Origin: Litorimonas sp947503715
GTDB taxonomy: Bacteria > Pseudomonadota > Alphaproteobacteria > Caulobacterales > Maricaulaceae
Assembly (NCBI RefSeq): GCF_050271975.1
Contig: NZ_CP189850.1
Coordinates: 1,054,001 to 1,118,000, forward strand
Reading direction: 5' to 3'
Length of the DNA stretch: 64,000 bases
This document shows positions 28,144 to 35,516 of the stretch, piece by piece. Each line of letters starts with the position of its first letter. Position 1 is the stretch's first letter. A model generated the notes under the pieces. That model saw only the letters and a list, made by a program, of their open reading frames with translations. It ran no database searches and was not told where the DNA came from. A program made the position numbers and the translations under genes.

Positions 28144-28170
28144 AACGCCGTAGTGTGGGGCTACGACGTT
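28144..28170 (-). terminator. Terminator between BLUF gene and regA
   Basis: AACG-C-CGTAG pairs with CTACG-A-CGTT across 7 bases. On the minus strand it is followed by GTTTTTTATT, so it is mainly a terminator for the RegA gene. It may also help end the convergent BLUF transcript. Confidence 0.75.
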
Positions 28171-28204
28171 CATTCAGACCTTTCAGTCTAAATTTAGAAC
28201 AGAT

Positions 28205-28756
28205 TTAGCGCGGCGCGCGCTTGGCCAAAATACGTTGTAGCGTCCGGCGGTGCATGCTGAGACGACGGGCCGTTTCCGACACATTTTTCCCGCAAAGCTC
28301 ATAAACCCGCTGGATATGTTCCCAGCGCACACGGTCCGCGCTCATCGGATTTTCGGGCGGCTCCGGCGCTTCGTCTTTTTCCGCAAGCAGGGCTTTGCAG
28401 ACATCATCCGCGTCAGCGGGCTTCGCGAGGTAATCCACGGCACCACGTTTTACCGCCGAGACCGCCGTCGCGAGATTGCCGTAACCTGTCAGCATGACCA
28501 TTTTCGAATCCGGTCGCTGCTCATGAAGCAAGTCAATCACATCCATGCCGTTGCCGTCTTCCAATCGCATGTCCAGCACGGCGAAGGCGGGCGGATTGGC
28601 GCGGACCCGGGATTTCGCGTCCAGCACCGTTTCCGCGGTCTCTACAGTAAATCCACGTTGTTCCAATGCGCGGCCCAGTCGCGTGCGAAACGGTGCGTCA
28701 TCATCCAAAATTAACAAGGACGCATCTTCGGGAAGGGCGTATTCAGTACTTGGCAT
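28205..28756 (-). CDS. regA: Redox response regulator RegA/ActR/PrrA
   Basis: 183 residues. Receiver domain with acidic pocket (LDDD), phospho-acceptor Asp62 (AVLDMRLEDGNG) and conserved Lys (YLAKPAD). After a Pro-rich linker comes a Fis-type helix-turn-helix (NVSETARRLSMHRRTLQRIL), nearly invariant in the RegA family. It controls respiration, carbon and nitrogen metabolism according to redox state. The kinase gene regB is upstream on the same strand, and senC is beyond it in the opposite direction. This is the canonical alphaproteobacterial layout. Confidence 0.95.
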   Translation of the reverse strand: MPSTEYALPEDASLLILDDDAPFRTRLGRALEQRGFTVETAETVLDAKSRVRANPPAFAVLDMRLEDGNGMDVIDLLHEQRPDSKMVMLTGYGNLATAVSAVKRGAVDYLAKPADADDVCKALLAEKDEAPEPPENPMSADRVRWEHIQRVYELCGKNVSETARRLSMHRRTLQRILAKRAPR

Positions 28757-28830
28757 GTCTTAATCCTCAGCTCGATTAAATTTAGTCTCACTTTAGGTAC
28801 GCACGAGCGAAGCAAATAGTCTGATATTCC

Positions 28831-30177
28831 TTAGTCATCTGAGAGGCGCAAACTGTCCTGCGGCCACATCGCCGTGATGCGGGCCCCACCAAGCGGCGAT
28901 ACGCCGTAGCTCACAATGCCGCCGGTCCGCTCAATCAGAGTCGCGGAAATAAACACGCCAAGGCCCAGCCCCGTCTTTTCCGATTCGGGCGCAGTCCGGC
29001 CTTTGCCGCGCGTGCTGGCATAGGGCTGTCCCAATCGTCCGAGAAGTGCTGCATCGAAACCTGACCCGTCATCATCAATTGTGATCGTCAGACTTGCCTC
29101 ATCCCATTTCGCGCAGAGTTCAACGCGGCCCTTCGCGAAATCCACGGCATTGTCGATATAGTTTTTCAGCGCATAGAGCAGTTCCGGTTGCCGTCGCAAA
29201 CTTGGTTCCGGTCCGTCGCCCTTCGTACGAATGACAATATCCACATCCCGGCCAATATAGGGCTCCGCCGCTTCCTCCAGCAGGTCCTCAGGCGAGAGGA
29301 CGTCATGCATCATGTCGCCCTCATCTCCGCGAACGGCGAGTTGTTCGAGGATCTCGCGACAGCGCTGCGCCTGGCTGAGGATCAGCGCCGCATCCTCGCC
29401 CAGCGCCGTGCCGGGCTCGACTTCGCGGCTCATCTCCTTCGCGACGACTTGGATGGTCGCCAGTGGCGTGCCCAGCTCATGCGCCGCCGCCGCCGCCAGC
29501 CCGCCAAGGGCGGAGAGCTTCTGCTCCTGCGCGAGCATGGCCTCGGTCGTGGCGAGGGCGACACTCATCTTGCGGCTCTCCTTTGTGGTGCGCCACGCAT
29601 AGAGCGACGTGAAAATCGAACCGACGAAAATCGCCATCCAGATCCCGACGCGGAAGACAAGCGGCAGGTCGAAACTCCCCGCAGGCGACCACGGCAGGGG
29701 CTGGTGAAAAAATACGAGCGTAAAGGACAGGCCGAGCGCCATTGTCCCCAAGGCAAACACCACCCAGCGTGACAGCGTCACGGACGCTGTCACCACAGGC
29801 GCAAGGAACAGGATCGAAAACGGGTTCGTAATCCCCCCCGTCAGCCAGAGCAGCGCCGCGAGTTGCCAGAGATCAAACCCCAATTGCATGAAGGCCTCGA
29901 AATCACTCACCCGCCGGTCCAACGGCCACGCAAAGGTCACGACGAGGTTCACGACGACCGACGCCAAAATCACGACCCCGCAGGCGAGCAACGGATAGGC
30001 AAAGCCCAAAACCTGACTGACGATGATCAGGGCCAGCGCCTGCCCGACCACCGCGCCCCAGCGCAGCGCGACGAGCGTTTCACGCCGCAACGCGCCCATC
30101 GTCGCTACGGGGGACCGTCCGGACAGGGCAGCCGCGCCACCAAATCCATGCAGGGCTGCGTCGTTAAGCGCTTTCAC
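28831..30177 (-). CDS. regB: Redox sensor histidine kinase RegB/ActS/PrrB
   Basis: 448 residues from a GTG at 30177 (CCGGAGA upstream). Six membrane segments contain the quinone-binding motif GGITNPF (114-120). The kinase core has the phospho-acceptor His233 in AAAHELGTPLATIQ, and the conserved redox-active cysteine (Cys273) lies in SQAQRCREIL. The ATPase domain shows the N box (YALKNYIDNAVDFA) and the G boxes (DDGSGF, GLGLGVFIS). It senses the quinone pool and phosphorylates RegA. Confidence 0.95.
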   Translation of the reverse strand: MKALNDAALHGFGGAAALSGRSPVATMGALRRETLVALRWGAVVGQALALIIVSQVLGFAYPLLACGVVILASVVVNLVVTFAWPLDRRVSDFEAFMQLGFDLWQLAALLWLTGGITNPFSILFLAPVVTASVTLSRWVVFALGTMALGLSFTLVFFHQPLPWSPAGSFDLPLVFRVGIWMAIFVGSIFTSLYAWRTTKESRKMSVALATTEAMLAQEQKLSALGGLAAAAAHELGTPLATIQVVAKEMSREVEPGTALGEDAALILSQAQRCREILEQLAVRGDEGDMMHDVLSPEDLLEEAAEPYIGRDVDIVIRTKGDGPEPSLRRQPELLYALKNYIDNAVDFAKGRVELCAKWDEASLTITIDDDGSGFDAALLGRLGQPYASTRGKGRTAPESEKTGLGLGVFISATLIERTGGIVSYGVSPLGGARITAMWPQDSLRLSDD

Positions 30178-30239
30178 AAAGTCTCCGGTTCTCTATAAGC
30201 CACGTTTGAACTTATTACGCATCGCATGAAAGGTATGAC

Positions 30240-30887
30240 ATGGGAAACGCGACGAATTGGCTTTTAAAACTCTCCATGGGCGCAATGGCAGCCTCCGCAT
30301 TGGTCGCGTGTCAGGCCGAAGACACCAACCGCGCCGGAACCTCCGGTAAGACGGTGACCAGCACGGGGACCGCCGCGATTGGCGGACCGTTCACACTGGT
30401 CGACACAACAGGTGCGACCGTGACGGAAGCCGACCTGCTCGGAAAGCCGCACCTGATCTATTTCGGCTTCGCCTTCTGTCCCGATGTTTGCCCGACGGCT
30501 TTGTCCAAGCTCGGTGCGGCGGAAACGCTTTTGGGCGAACGCGGTGATGAAGTCGGCTATATCCTCTTCACCGTCGACCCCGAACGCGACACGGCTGAGA
30601 AGCTCGCCGAATATGTCGCGTTTGACCCGTTCCCGCGCGGGCTTAAAGGCTTCACCGGAACACCCGAACAGGTCGACGCCGCCAAAGCCGTTTACCGCGT
30701 CGCTAGCAGCAAAATCATGCCCGACGGCTCCCCCGTGCCCGAGGGGAATATGGACTACACCGTCGACCATTCCGATATTATTTATCTCATGGGCGCGGAC
30801 GGGCAATTCGTGGATTTCTTCTCGGCCAGGTCCACCCCGCAGGATATTGCGATACGGGTGCGGAAGGTTCTGGCCGAGGGGGAGTAG
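30240..30887 (+). CDS. senC: SCO1/SenC copper chaperone lipoprotein
   Basis: 215 residues with a lipobox (LVAC, Cys24). The thioredoxin-fold core carries the copper ligands: Cys80 and Cys84 in the CPDVCP motif and His177 in TVDHSDIIYLM. It delivers copper to the CuA site of cytochrome c oxidase, or acts as a thiol-disulphide reductase in that pathway. It is divergent from regB with about 60 bases between the starts, as in Rhodobacter-type reg loci. Confidence 0.94.
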   Translation: MGNATNWLLKLSMGAMAASALVACQAEDTNRAGTSGKTVTSTGTAAIGGPFTLVDTTGATVTEADLLGKPHLIYFGFAFCPDVCPTALSKLGAAETLLGERGDEVGYILFTVDPERDTAEKLAEYVAFDPFPRGLKGFTGTPEQVDAAKAVYRVASSKIMPDGSPVPEGNMDYTVDHSDIIYLMGADGQFVDFFSARSTPQDIAIRVRKVLAEGE

Positions 30888-30948
30888 GGCGCACTTAATT
30901 TTTTCCTGACTGCGCGGGAATCAAATAAAAACAGCTAATATGCCAAAT

Positions 30949-31060
30949 GTCATCCCGCACGTAGGCGCAGCCGAAGATGCGGGACCTAACGTTTGCAAAC
31001 GCAGGTTTGAGAATGTAGTCGACAGGTCCCGCATCTCCACTGCGTTACGTGCGGGATGAC
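30949..31060. repeat. Nested inverted repeat, copy A
   Basis: The outer arms GTCATCCCGCACG (30949-30961) and CGTGCGGGATGAC (31048-31060) match perfectly over 13 bases. Inner arms AGATGCGGGACCT (30975-30987) and AGGTCCCGCATCT (31024-31036) also match over 13. The middle holds the palindrome GTTTGCAAAC. A second, diverged copy of about 100 bases lies at 31650-31748, so this is a dispersed repeat able to fold into a double cruciform or long RNA hairpin. Confidence 0.85.
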
Positions 31061-31062
31061 GA

Positions 31063-31150
31063 AGCTATTTGATTATCAATCAAATAGCTGAGGAACCGAA
31101 ACGCACAGCGTTTCGGCACGACACTGCAATCGACTCACCGGGTCGATTGC
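31063..31150. repeat. Cluster of three perfect hairpins
   Basis: Three stem-loops follow each other. The first is 31063-31089, a 12-base stem with a 3-base loop, arms AGCTATTTGATT / AATCAAATAGCT. The second is 31096-31116, a 9-base stem CCGAAACGC / GCGTTTCGG with loop ACA. The third is 31126-31150, a 9-base stem GCAATCGAC / GTCGATTGC. The perfect stems differ in sequence. No gene is present. They could be part of a structured RNA or a mobile palindromic element. Confidence 0.7.
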
Positions 31151-31239
31151 GGGCGTTCCGCGCCTCGGAGGCTCTTGACTCCTGTATCTCTTATCTTGTT
31201 TCCGTTTCGCTTCGTTTACTCTCGAATAAAACGGGATGT

Positions 31240-31326
31240 CCGCGTGGGTATTCAGGGTTCCGGTCGCAAACCAGATTATAAGCTAAGTTTTCGAACCCCA
31301 ACGGGCCCACGCGGCGGCGCCTTTTT
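31240..31326 (+). ncRNA. Possible structured RNA with terminator-like end
   Basis: CCGCGTGGG (31240-31248) pairs with CCCACGCGG (31306-31314), and inside it GGGTTC (31255-31260) pairs with GAACCC (31293-31298). Right after the outer helix comes GGCGCC and TTTTT (31322-31326), as at the end of an intrinsically terminated transcript. No family (tmRNA, RNase P, 6S, SRP) could be matched. It is a candidate only, and the opposite strand is possible. Confidence 0.3.
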
Positions 31327-31649
31327 GCACTAACGGCCGAACCATTCAGTCGGGGAACGATCAGCTCTCGTTAGGCCACCCAAGCAACCGGGACATTACG
31401 CCCTTCGCTCCAATGACAAGCACCGCTTCTTTCCAATCAAGTCAATGTGCACGTGACCGCCCTGCGAAAGAAGACACCTTAAAGATTGCACAACTCTCAG
31501 GGGGTGTGGACGCAGTTTTGAAATAAAACGCAATCCCCGTTTGCTCTGGGACTAAAATTCGGAAATTATTGAGAATTTAATTCATCAATCCCCACTTTCA
31601 GAAACGTCATAACCGAGGATTATCTTTTTCGCTGCACCAAAAACCAGCT
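31327..31649. other. Non-coding stretch, weak structure only
   Basis: No convincing gene. CTAACG (31330-31335) and CGTTAG (31369-31374) pair around a smaller CCGA/TCGG hairpin, which could extend the structured region to its left. The rest, from about 31380, has no repeat, promoter or coding signal that I can support. Confidence 0.4.
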
Positions 31650-31748
31650 GTCACCCCGCACTTGATGCGGGGCCTGTCGTTTGTGAACGCAAGTTCGAGA
31701 GAGCAACCGACAGGTCCCGCATCTCCGTTTCGCTGCGTGCGGGATGAC
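31650..31748. repeat. Nested inverted repeat, copy B
   Basis: A diverged copy of the element at 30949-31060. Outer arms GTCACCCCGCAC / GTGCGGGATGAC differ by one base. Inner arms GATGCGGGGCCTGTCG / CGACAGGTCCCGCATC differ by one base. The central TTTGTGAACGCAAGTTCGAGA resembles the centre of copy A. Confidence 0.85.
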
Positions 31749-31822
31749 AATCTGGCTTGTCACCCGACTATCTTATGACTTTGAGAGATAGTAAAATTAA
31801 GAGTGAGGTTTTCAACCCCGTC

Positions 31823-31918
31823 ATTACCGCCTCGTCGTTTGGCTCCAAACGACTAGGCGGTAATCTAGTCCCAACTTGTGCCACTCTATGGATTACCGGG
31901 ACAAGTCCGGTAATGACA
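31823..31918. repeat. Second family of inverted repeat
   Basis: ATTACCGCCT-C-GTCGTTTGG (31823-31842) pairs with CCAAACGAC-T-AGGCGGTAAT (31845-31864), leaving a 2-base loop. A second hairpin ATTACCGG / CCGGTAAT lies at 31892-31914. The outermost GTCATTACCG and CGGTAATGAC are themselves complementary, so the whole 100 bases can fold as one unit. The GTCAT...ATGAC ends match the ends of the copies A and B, which suggests the same type of mobile palindrome. Confidence 0.75.
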
Positions 31919-32077
31919 AAGCGAGGGAGTTCACCCTAAATTTGTCTATTATGCCGAGTGGCTTAAAACGCCCAGAATAGGACGCTCATTGATTTTCGAT
32001 AATCCCCAATGGCACCCATAGTCAAAAAGAGTAAATTGGGGTTCTTTCACTATTGAACTGACACTAAAAAATGAAAG

Positions 32078-32641
32078 TTAACCTATATCGTTTAAGATAT
32101 CGTGGCCAATTTCAATGAAAAACTCTTTCAAACTTTTAAAAGTTTTTTGATCGGCAATAATGCTAGTATCATCATTAACGAGCATTGCTGTGCAGCTGAA
32201 GCAAATATTAAGAGGCATAATGATTTTGTTTTTCTGATTTCGAAAAACAACTGCATCGCGATAAATAGGTGCGCACATCCAGTCAAAATGACTTTCATAG
32301 GGGATAGATAAAATAGACATCAATCTCTGTGCGATTGGCTCGTCAAATGCATAACGATTTGTCCTTACTGCTGAAGAATTCAGTCGCTCTCCAGTACCAA
32401 AGAGCATAGATTGTGAGTAAAAAGTATTTTTGCGGTCTAAATTGTCAAAACTCTTTAACAGTAACATGTCACTTTCTGATATTTCTTTTTGCGACACCTT
32501 TTTATAATAAAGTTGCTTGTGTAGAGTTCTTTCCGTTTCAGACAGATGATTTCTCATTATTGAATAGGTTTCAATATATGAAAATTGTAATCCTTTTACG
32601 ATTTCATCTAAATGTTCTCTGTTGTCAATGAAGTTATCCAT
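32078..32641 (-). CDS. AT-rich orphan protein, unknown
   Basis: 187 residues, hydrophilic, with many Asn, Ile, Lys and Ser codons rich in A/T. Its base composition is clearly lower in GC than all neighbours, and it sits next to the repeat-rich stretch, both signs of transfer. The protein is probably soluble, with a mostly helical first half. The later part has alternating hydrophobic segments (KIIMPLNICFSCTAMLVNDD). I recognise no family or catalytic motif. The start lacks a strong ribosome-binding site. Confidence 0.6.
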   Translation of the reverse strand: MDNFIDNREHLDEIVKGLQFSYIETYSIMRNHLSETERTLHKQLYYKKVSQKEISESDMLLLKSFDNLDRKNTFYSQSMLFGTGERLNSSAVRTNRYAFDEPIAQRLMSILSIPYESHFDWMCAPIYRDAVVFRNQKNKIIMPLNICFSCTAMLVNDDTSIIADQKTFKSLKEFFIEIGHDILNDIG

Positions 32642-32783
32642 CTTGTGATTGTTACCGAATACTTGAAGTTTGTCACGTGTGATTGTTTGAAGTATTGGGA
32701 AGAAAAATTCTTAATCTCTGCCCAGTCTAAAATCGAGCGTCCTAGAATCACCCAATTAAAGAAGCTCGCAAGGTCTCAAACCT

Positions 32784-33359
32784 CTACCGATTAGCCCCCG
32801 GCACCCATTTCACATCCGCATCCCCCTGACCATTGCACCAGCGTCCGGCGACAAACAGGAAATCCGACAGCCGGTTCAAATAAGACAGCGCCGCCGGATT
32901 GACCGCCTCTTCCTCCGCCAGTGCCACACATTCCCGTTCCGCGCGGCGGCAGACGGTTCTGGCTTGGTGGAGATAGGCGGCGGGGGGCGTTCCTCCGGGG
33001 AGGACGAAACTGTTAAGCGGGGCGAGATCCGTATTGAGCGCGTCTAATTCCTGTTCCAACCGCGTCGTCTGCTCCGGCACCATACGCAGGGCATATTCGC
33101 TATCCGCTTCGCCCGCATTGGGGAGCGGTGTGGCGAGGTCTGCGCCGAGGTCGAAGAGATCGTTTTGAATGCGCGAGAGCATGTCGTCGAGCCGGCGATT
33201 TTCCAGATGCAGCCTAACAAGCCCGATGACGGCATTCGTCTCATCCACATCGCCGTAAGCGCGGACGCGCTGCGCGGTCTTGGACAGGCGCGACCCATCG
33301 ACGAGACCCGTCGAGCCGTCATCGCCCGTGCGCGTATAAATCTTGTTCAGCTTGACCAA
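32784..33359 (-). CDS. Cob(I)alamin adenosyltransferase, PduO type
   Basis: 191 residues. I place the start at a TTG (33359): translation from it gives MVKLNKIYTRTGDDGSTGL, the family N-terminus, and AGGCG lies just upstream. An earlier ATG in the frame would overlap the preceding gene by about 80 bases. The enzyme makes adenosylcobalamin from cob(I)alamin and ATP. Motifs present are YTRTGDDGSTGL (ATP site), YGDVDETNA, RAERECVAL and NRLSDFLFVAGRW. It is 2 bases behind the twin-membrane-segment gene. No cobalamin riboswitch was found upstream. Confidence 0.92.
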   Translation of the reverse strand: MVKLNKIYTRTGDDGSTGLVDGSRLSKTAQRVRAYGDVDETNAVIGLVRLHLENRRLDDMLSRIQNDLFDLGADLATPLPNAGEADSEYALRMVPEQTTRLEQELDALNTDLAPLNSFVLPGGTPPAAYLHQARTVCRRAERECVALAEEEAVNPAALSYLNRLSDFLFVAGRWCNGQGDADVKWVPGANR

Positions 33360-33361
33360 CG

Positions 33362-33565
33362 CTAGACGCCTTTGCCGCGCATATAAACGGTGAGCGCGAG
33401 CAGGCCGATGGCGGCGACCTGCGCGTAAATCCGGCGCCACATCCAGTCATTGGATTTCTTGCGGCTGGCTTCGCTTTTCTGGGTCATGGCGGCGGTCCCC
33501 ATGACGAGGGTCACGACGACAAAGACAAAGGCGAGGCCGGTCAGGATATAAAGAGCGATGAGCAT
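33362..33565 (-). CDS. Small twin-transmembrane protein
   Basis: 67 residues with two hydrophobic helices (about 2-24 and 48-62) separated by a basic cytoplasmic loop (KSEASRKKSNDWMWRR). It resembles the HIG1-like twin-membrane proteins that commonly precede the PduO adenosyltransferase gene in alphaproteobacteria. The two genes are 2 bases apart, so they are translated together. The role is unknown. Confidence 0.8.
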   Translation of the reverse strand: MLIALYILTGLAFVFVVVTLVMGTAAMTQKSEASRKKSNDWMWRRIYAQVAAIGLLALTVYMRGKGV

Positions 33566-33728
33566 GGGAGGCTTTCTGTAATGTGTGTCGGCTTTATATA
33601 CGGCTGACGGAGCGGGGCGACCTGAAATAATGTCTCATCCACATATTTTGGTGCGGCGGGGCGTGGCGTCTGCGCGTGCGGGGCGCTATGAGCCTGCTTC
33701 CAGTTTATCCTTTTGAAGAGAAATAGCC

Positions 33729-33995
33729 ATGATGAGTGAGTCCGACCGCGCCGATCAGATGGGCCAAGCCACACGCGAAAAACTGCGCCAATTCATTGCG
33801 CGGGTTGAACGGTTGGAGGCCGAGAAAGCCGAGCTCGCCTCCGACATCCGCGATGTCTATGCCGAGATGAAGACCTTCGGCCTCGACACGAAAGTCATGC
33901 GCAAGGTCATCGCCCTGCGCAAACAGGACGAGAATGAACGCGCCGAGCAGGAAGCCCTGCTGGATATTTATCTGGAAGCCGCGGACGGGGTTTAA
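33729..33995 (+). CDS. gapR: GapR-like nucleoid-associated protein (DUF2312)
   Basis: 88 residues. GapR is a small coiled-coil protein that clamps over-twisted, AT-rich DNA ahead of replication forks and stimulates type II topoisomerases in Caulobacter. The signature REKLRQFIARVERLEAEKAE, the VYAEMKTFGLDTKVMRKVI helix and the RKQDENERAEQEALLDIYL end match the family. ATG codons at 33729 and 33732 are both possible. It is followed by a gene for a charged protein of unknown function. Confidence 0.93.
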   Translation: MMSESDRADQMGQATREKLRQFIARVERLEAEKAELASDIRDVYAEMKTFGLDTKVMRKVIALRKQDENERAEQEALLDIYLEAADGV

Positions 33996-34045
33996 GAGCA
34001 GGTTTTTCTGTTCCCTTTTCGTTCTAAATACTCTAATCGGGCGCT

Positions 34046-34711
34046 ATGTCCGATTATGATCGACAGCAATGGCAGGCCGAGACCGAGGCGCGGGAGCGCG
34101 CGGAGACCGCCTACCGTGATAAAATGGCCAAGGCGCGGGAACGGTCCTCATCTAACGCCAAACGCAAAATCGCCCGCCTCCATGCCAAGCTGACCGAGTT
34201 GGGCCATATCTCAGATTTTGAGGATGAGTTTGGCGAGAGCGTCTTGGAACGGCTCGACACTTATGGCTCTGCCTTTCATGATCTGGAAAAGGGTCGCGCG
34301 GGCGATGCACTCTCTGCGGCGCAGAAACAGGTCGTCGCGCGGATGAACCGCAAAGTGAAAGAGTTGAAGAAAAAACAGGCGGAAGCGCCGACAGAGCCTG
34401 ATCCGGATCGCGACTATACACGGACGGCGGATCGTTGGAAAAATGAGGATGGCGCGCGGTCTTCTTTCAAGTCAAAACGTAAATCGAAATTCACGCCGCG
34501 TGTTCGTAACATTGAGGATGATTTCGAGGAGGAAGAAGTTTCGCCCCCGCCCGTCAATGCGGGCCCGCCGAAACTTGTCGCCGTCACAGACGCACCCGTT
34601 GCGCCAAAGCCGAAACCTGAACCCTATATTCCCGAATATGTCCCGCCTGCACGACCGACGGCCAAACCGGGGCAGAAGCGGCCCTTCCTGCGAGTCGTGA
34701 AAAACGATTAG
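34046..34711 (+). CDS. Highly charged, partly disordered protein, unknown
   Basis: 221 residues. The first part (about 1-115) is a coiled-coil-prone helix rich in Arg, Lys, Glu and Ala. The second is disordered, with an acidic DDFEEEE cluster and Pro-rich stretches (PKPKPEPYIPEYVPPARP), and ends FLRVVKND. No signal peptide or membrane segment. It lies 50 bases after gapR and ends in a terminator, so the two may form a unit. No function is recognised. Confidence 0.7.
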   Translation: MSDYDRQQWQAETEARERAETAYRDKMAKARERSSSNAKRKIARLHAKLTELGHISDFEDEFGESVLERLDTYGSAFHDLEKGRAGDALSAAQKQVVARMNRKVKELKKKQAEAPTEPDPDRDYTRTADRWKNEDGARSSFKSKRKSKFTPRVRNIEDDFEEEEVSPPPVNAGPPKLVAVTDAPVAPKPKPEPYIPEYVPPARPTAKPGQKRPFLRVVKND

Positions 34712-34720
34712 GCATGAAAA

Positions 34721-34745
34721 AACCCGCCGGAAACTCCGACGGGTT
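34721..34745 (+). terminator. Rho-independent terminator
   Basis: AACCCG-C-CGG pairs with CCG-A-CGGGTT with loop AAACT, preceded by an A-run and followed by CTTGTTTTA. It can work in both directions between two convergent genes. Confidence 0.8.
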
Positions 34746-34767
34746 CTTGTTTTAGAATGGGGTGGAA

Positions 34768-35397
34768 TTAATAAATTTCACCGTCTTCGAGTGTTGGTTC
34801 TTCCACCTCGACATCCGTCTCGGTTTCAACCTCAATCTCCGGCTCTGGTAAATCCGTCACGCCTTCCTCTAAGGGCGTTTCAAGCTCCAGCGGGAGGTCG
34901 GTAACCGGCTCAGGCGCTTCCAAAACGGGGTCCTGAATCGGAGTCGCGTCCAGTGTCTCCTCGCCCAACTCTTCAACAGGGGCCTCCTCAACGGGCACCT
35001 CTTCAGGGGCCGGTTCGTCCATGACGGGCGGCTCAATCGCTTCGACGGATTGCGGGAAGCTCTCAAATGTCTCGACAGGCTCTACCGTTTCCACGGGCTC
35101 ATAAGGCAGGGGTTCCGTGATAAAGGCGTCATTCTGCAAGACATAGGGCTGGTTTGCAAAGGCGCTCGCCATCAGCATTTCATCCTCGGTCACAATCGCG
35201 TCGCCTTGGGCGATCCGCGTAAATTCCTGCGCGGCGAGGGTGACCGTTTTACCTTCCGCGACGGCATGGGCGCTATATTCGGTAAAGCTGACTTGCCCGT
35301 CCGTATTGGTGTCGAGCGTAGCGAAGTCTCCGGCGCTGGCCGTGCCTGCAATTGCGGTCAGGGCCAGTGCGGAAATCGTGGTTTTCATCATAGTCAT
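34768..35397 (-). CDS. Secreted EF-hand protein with acidic Pro/Glu tail
   Basis: 209 residues. A signal peptide (cleaved after ASA, near residue 22) is followed by one canonical calcium-binding loop DTNTDGQVSFTE (29-40). A second, degenerate EF-like segment (QGDAIVTEDEML) comes next. The last 120 residues are very acidic and low-complexity (PVEEAPVEELGEETL, EVETETDVEVEEP), resembling surface or biomineral-type calcium-binding tails. The ribosome-binding site GAGGAGAG is strong. Export to the periplasm or outside is inferred. Confidence 0.82.
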   Translation of the reverse strand: MTMMKTTISALALTAIAGTASAGDFATLDTNTDGQVSFTEYSAHAVAEGKTVTLAAQEFTRIAQGDAIVTEDEMLMASAFANQPYVLQNDAFITEPLPYEPVETVEPVETFESFPQSVEAIEPPVMDEPAPEEVPVEEAPVEELGEETLDATPIQDPVLEAPEPVTDLPLELETPLEEGVTDLPEPEIEVETETDVEVEEPTLEDGEIY

Positions 35398-35456
35398 ATC
35401 ATCTCTCCTCTGGGTTGGGTTCGATATGAACCGATAGGAGAGCGAGCAAATGTGTT

Positions 35457-35476
35457 CCGATTATGCCGATAATCGG
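35457..35476. other. Perfect hairpin between two minus-strand genes
   Basis: CCGATTAT-GCCG-ATAATCGG is a perfect 8-base stem lying 40 bases past the xylanase stop and 60 bases upstream of the EF-hand gene. No T-run follows. It may be a weak terminator or an operator. Confidence 0.4.
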
Positions 35477-35516
35477 GCGATGATGCGCCGCGATGTTACG
35501 ATGCGCTCACGCGGTG

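Noticed and set aside
28757..28830. CtrA site (TTAA-N7-TTAA) upstream of regA
   Set aside because: Two TTAA sequences are present, but 12 bases separate them instead of 7.
31069..31281. 70-codon reading frame in the hairpin region
   Set aside because: It runs through three perfect hairpins and has no ribosome-binding site or protein-like composition.
31240..31326. tmRNA
   Set aside because: GTCGCAAAC resembles the tmRNA resume region, but the following frame (ANQIIS, stop) is too short for a tag and lacks the usual end, and no tRNA-like acceptor domain is visible.
33566..33728. Cobalamin riboswitch upstream of the adenosyltransferase operon
   Set aside because: The region of about 160 bases lacks the conserved GCCACTG B12-box and the expected folding.
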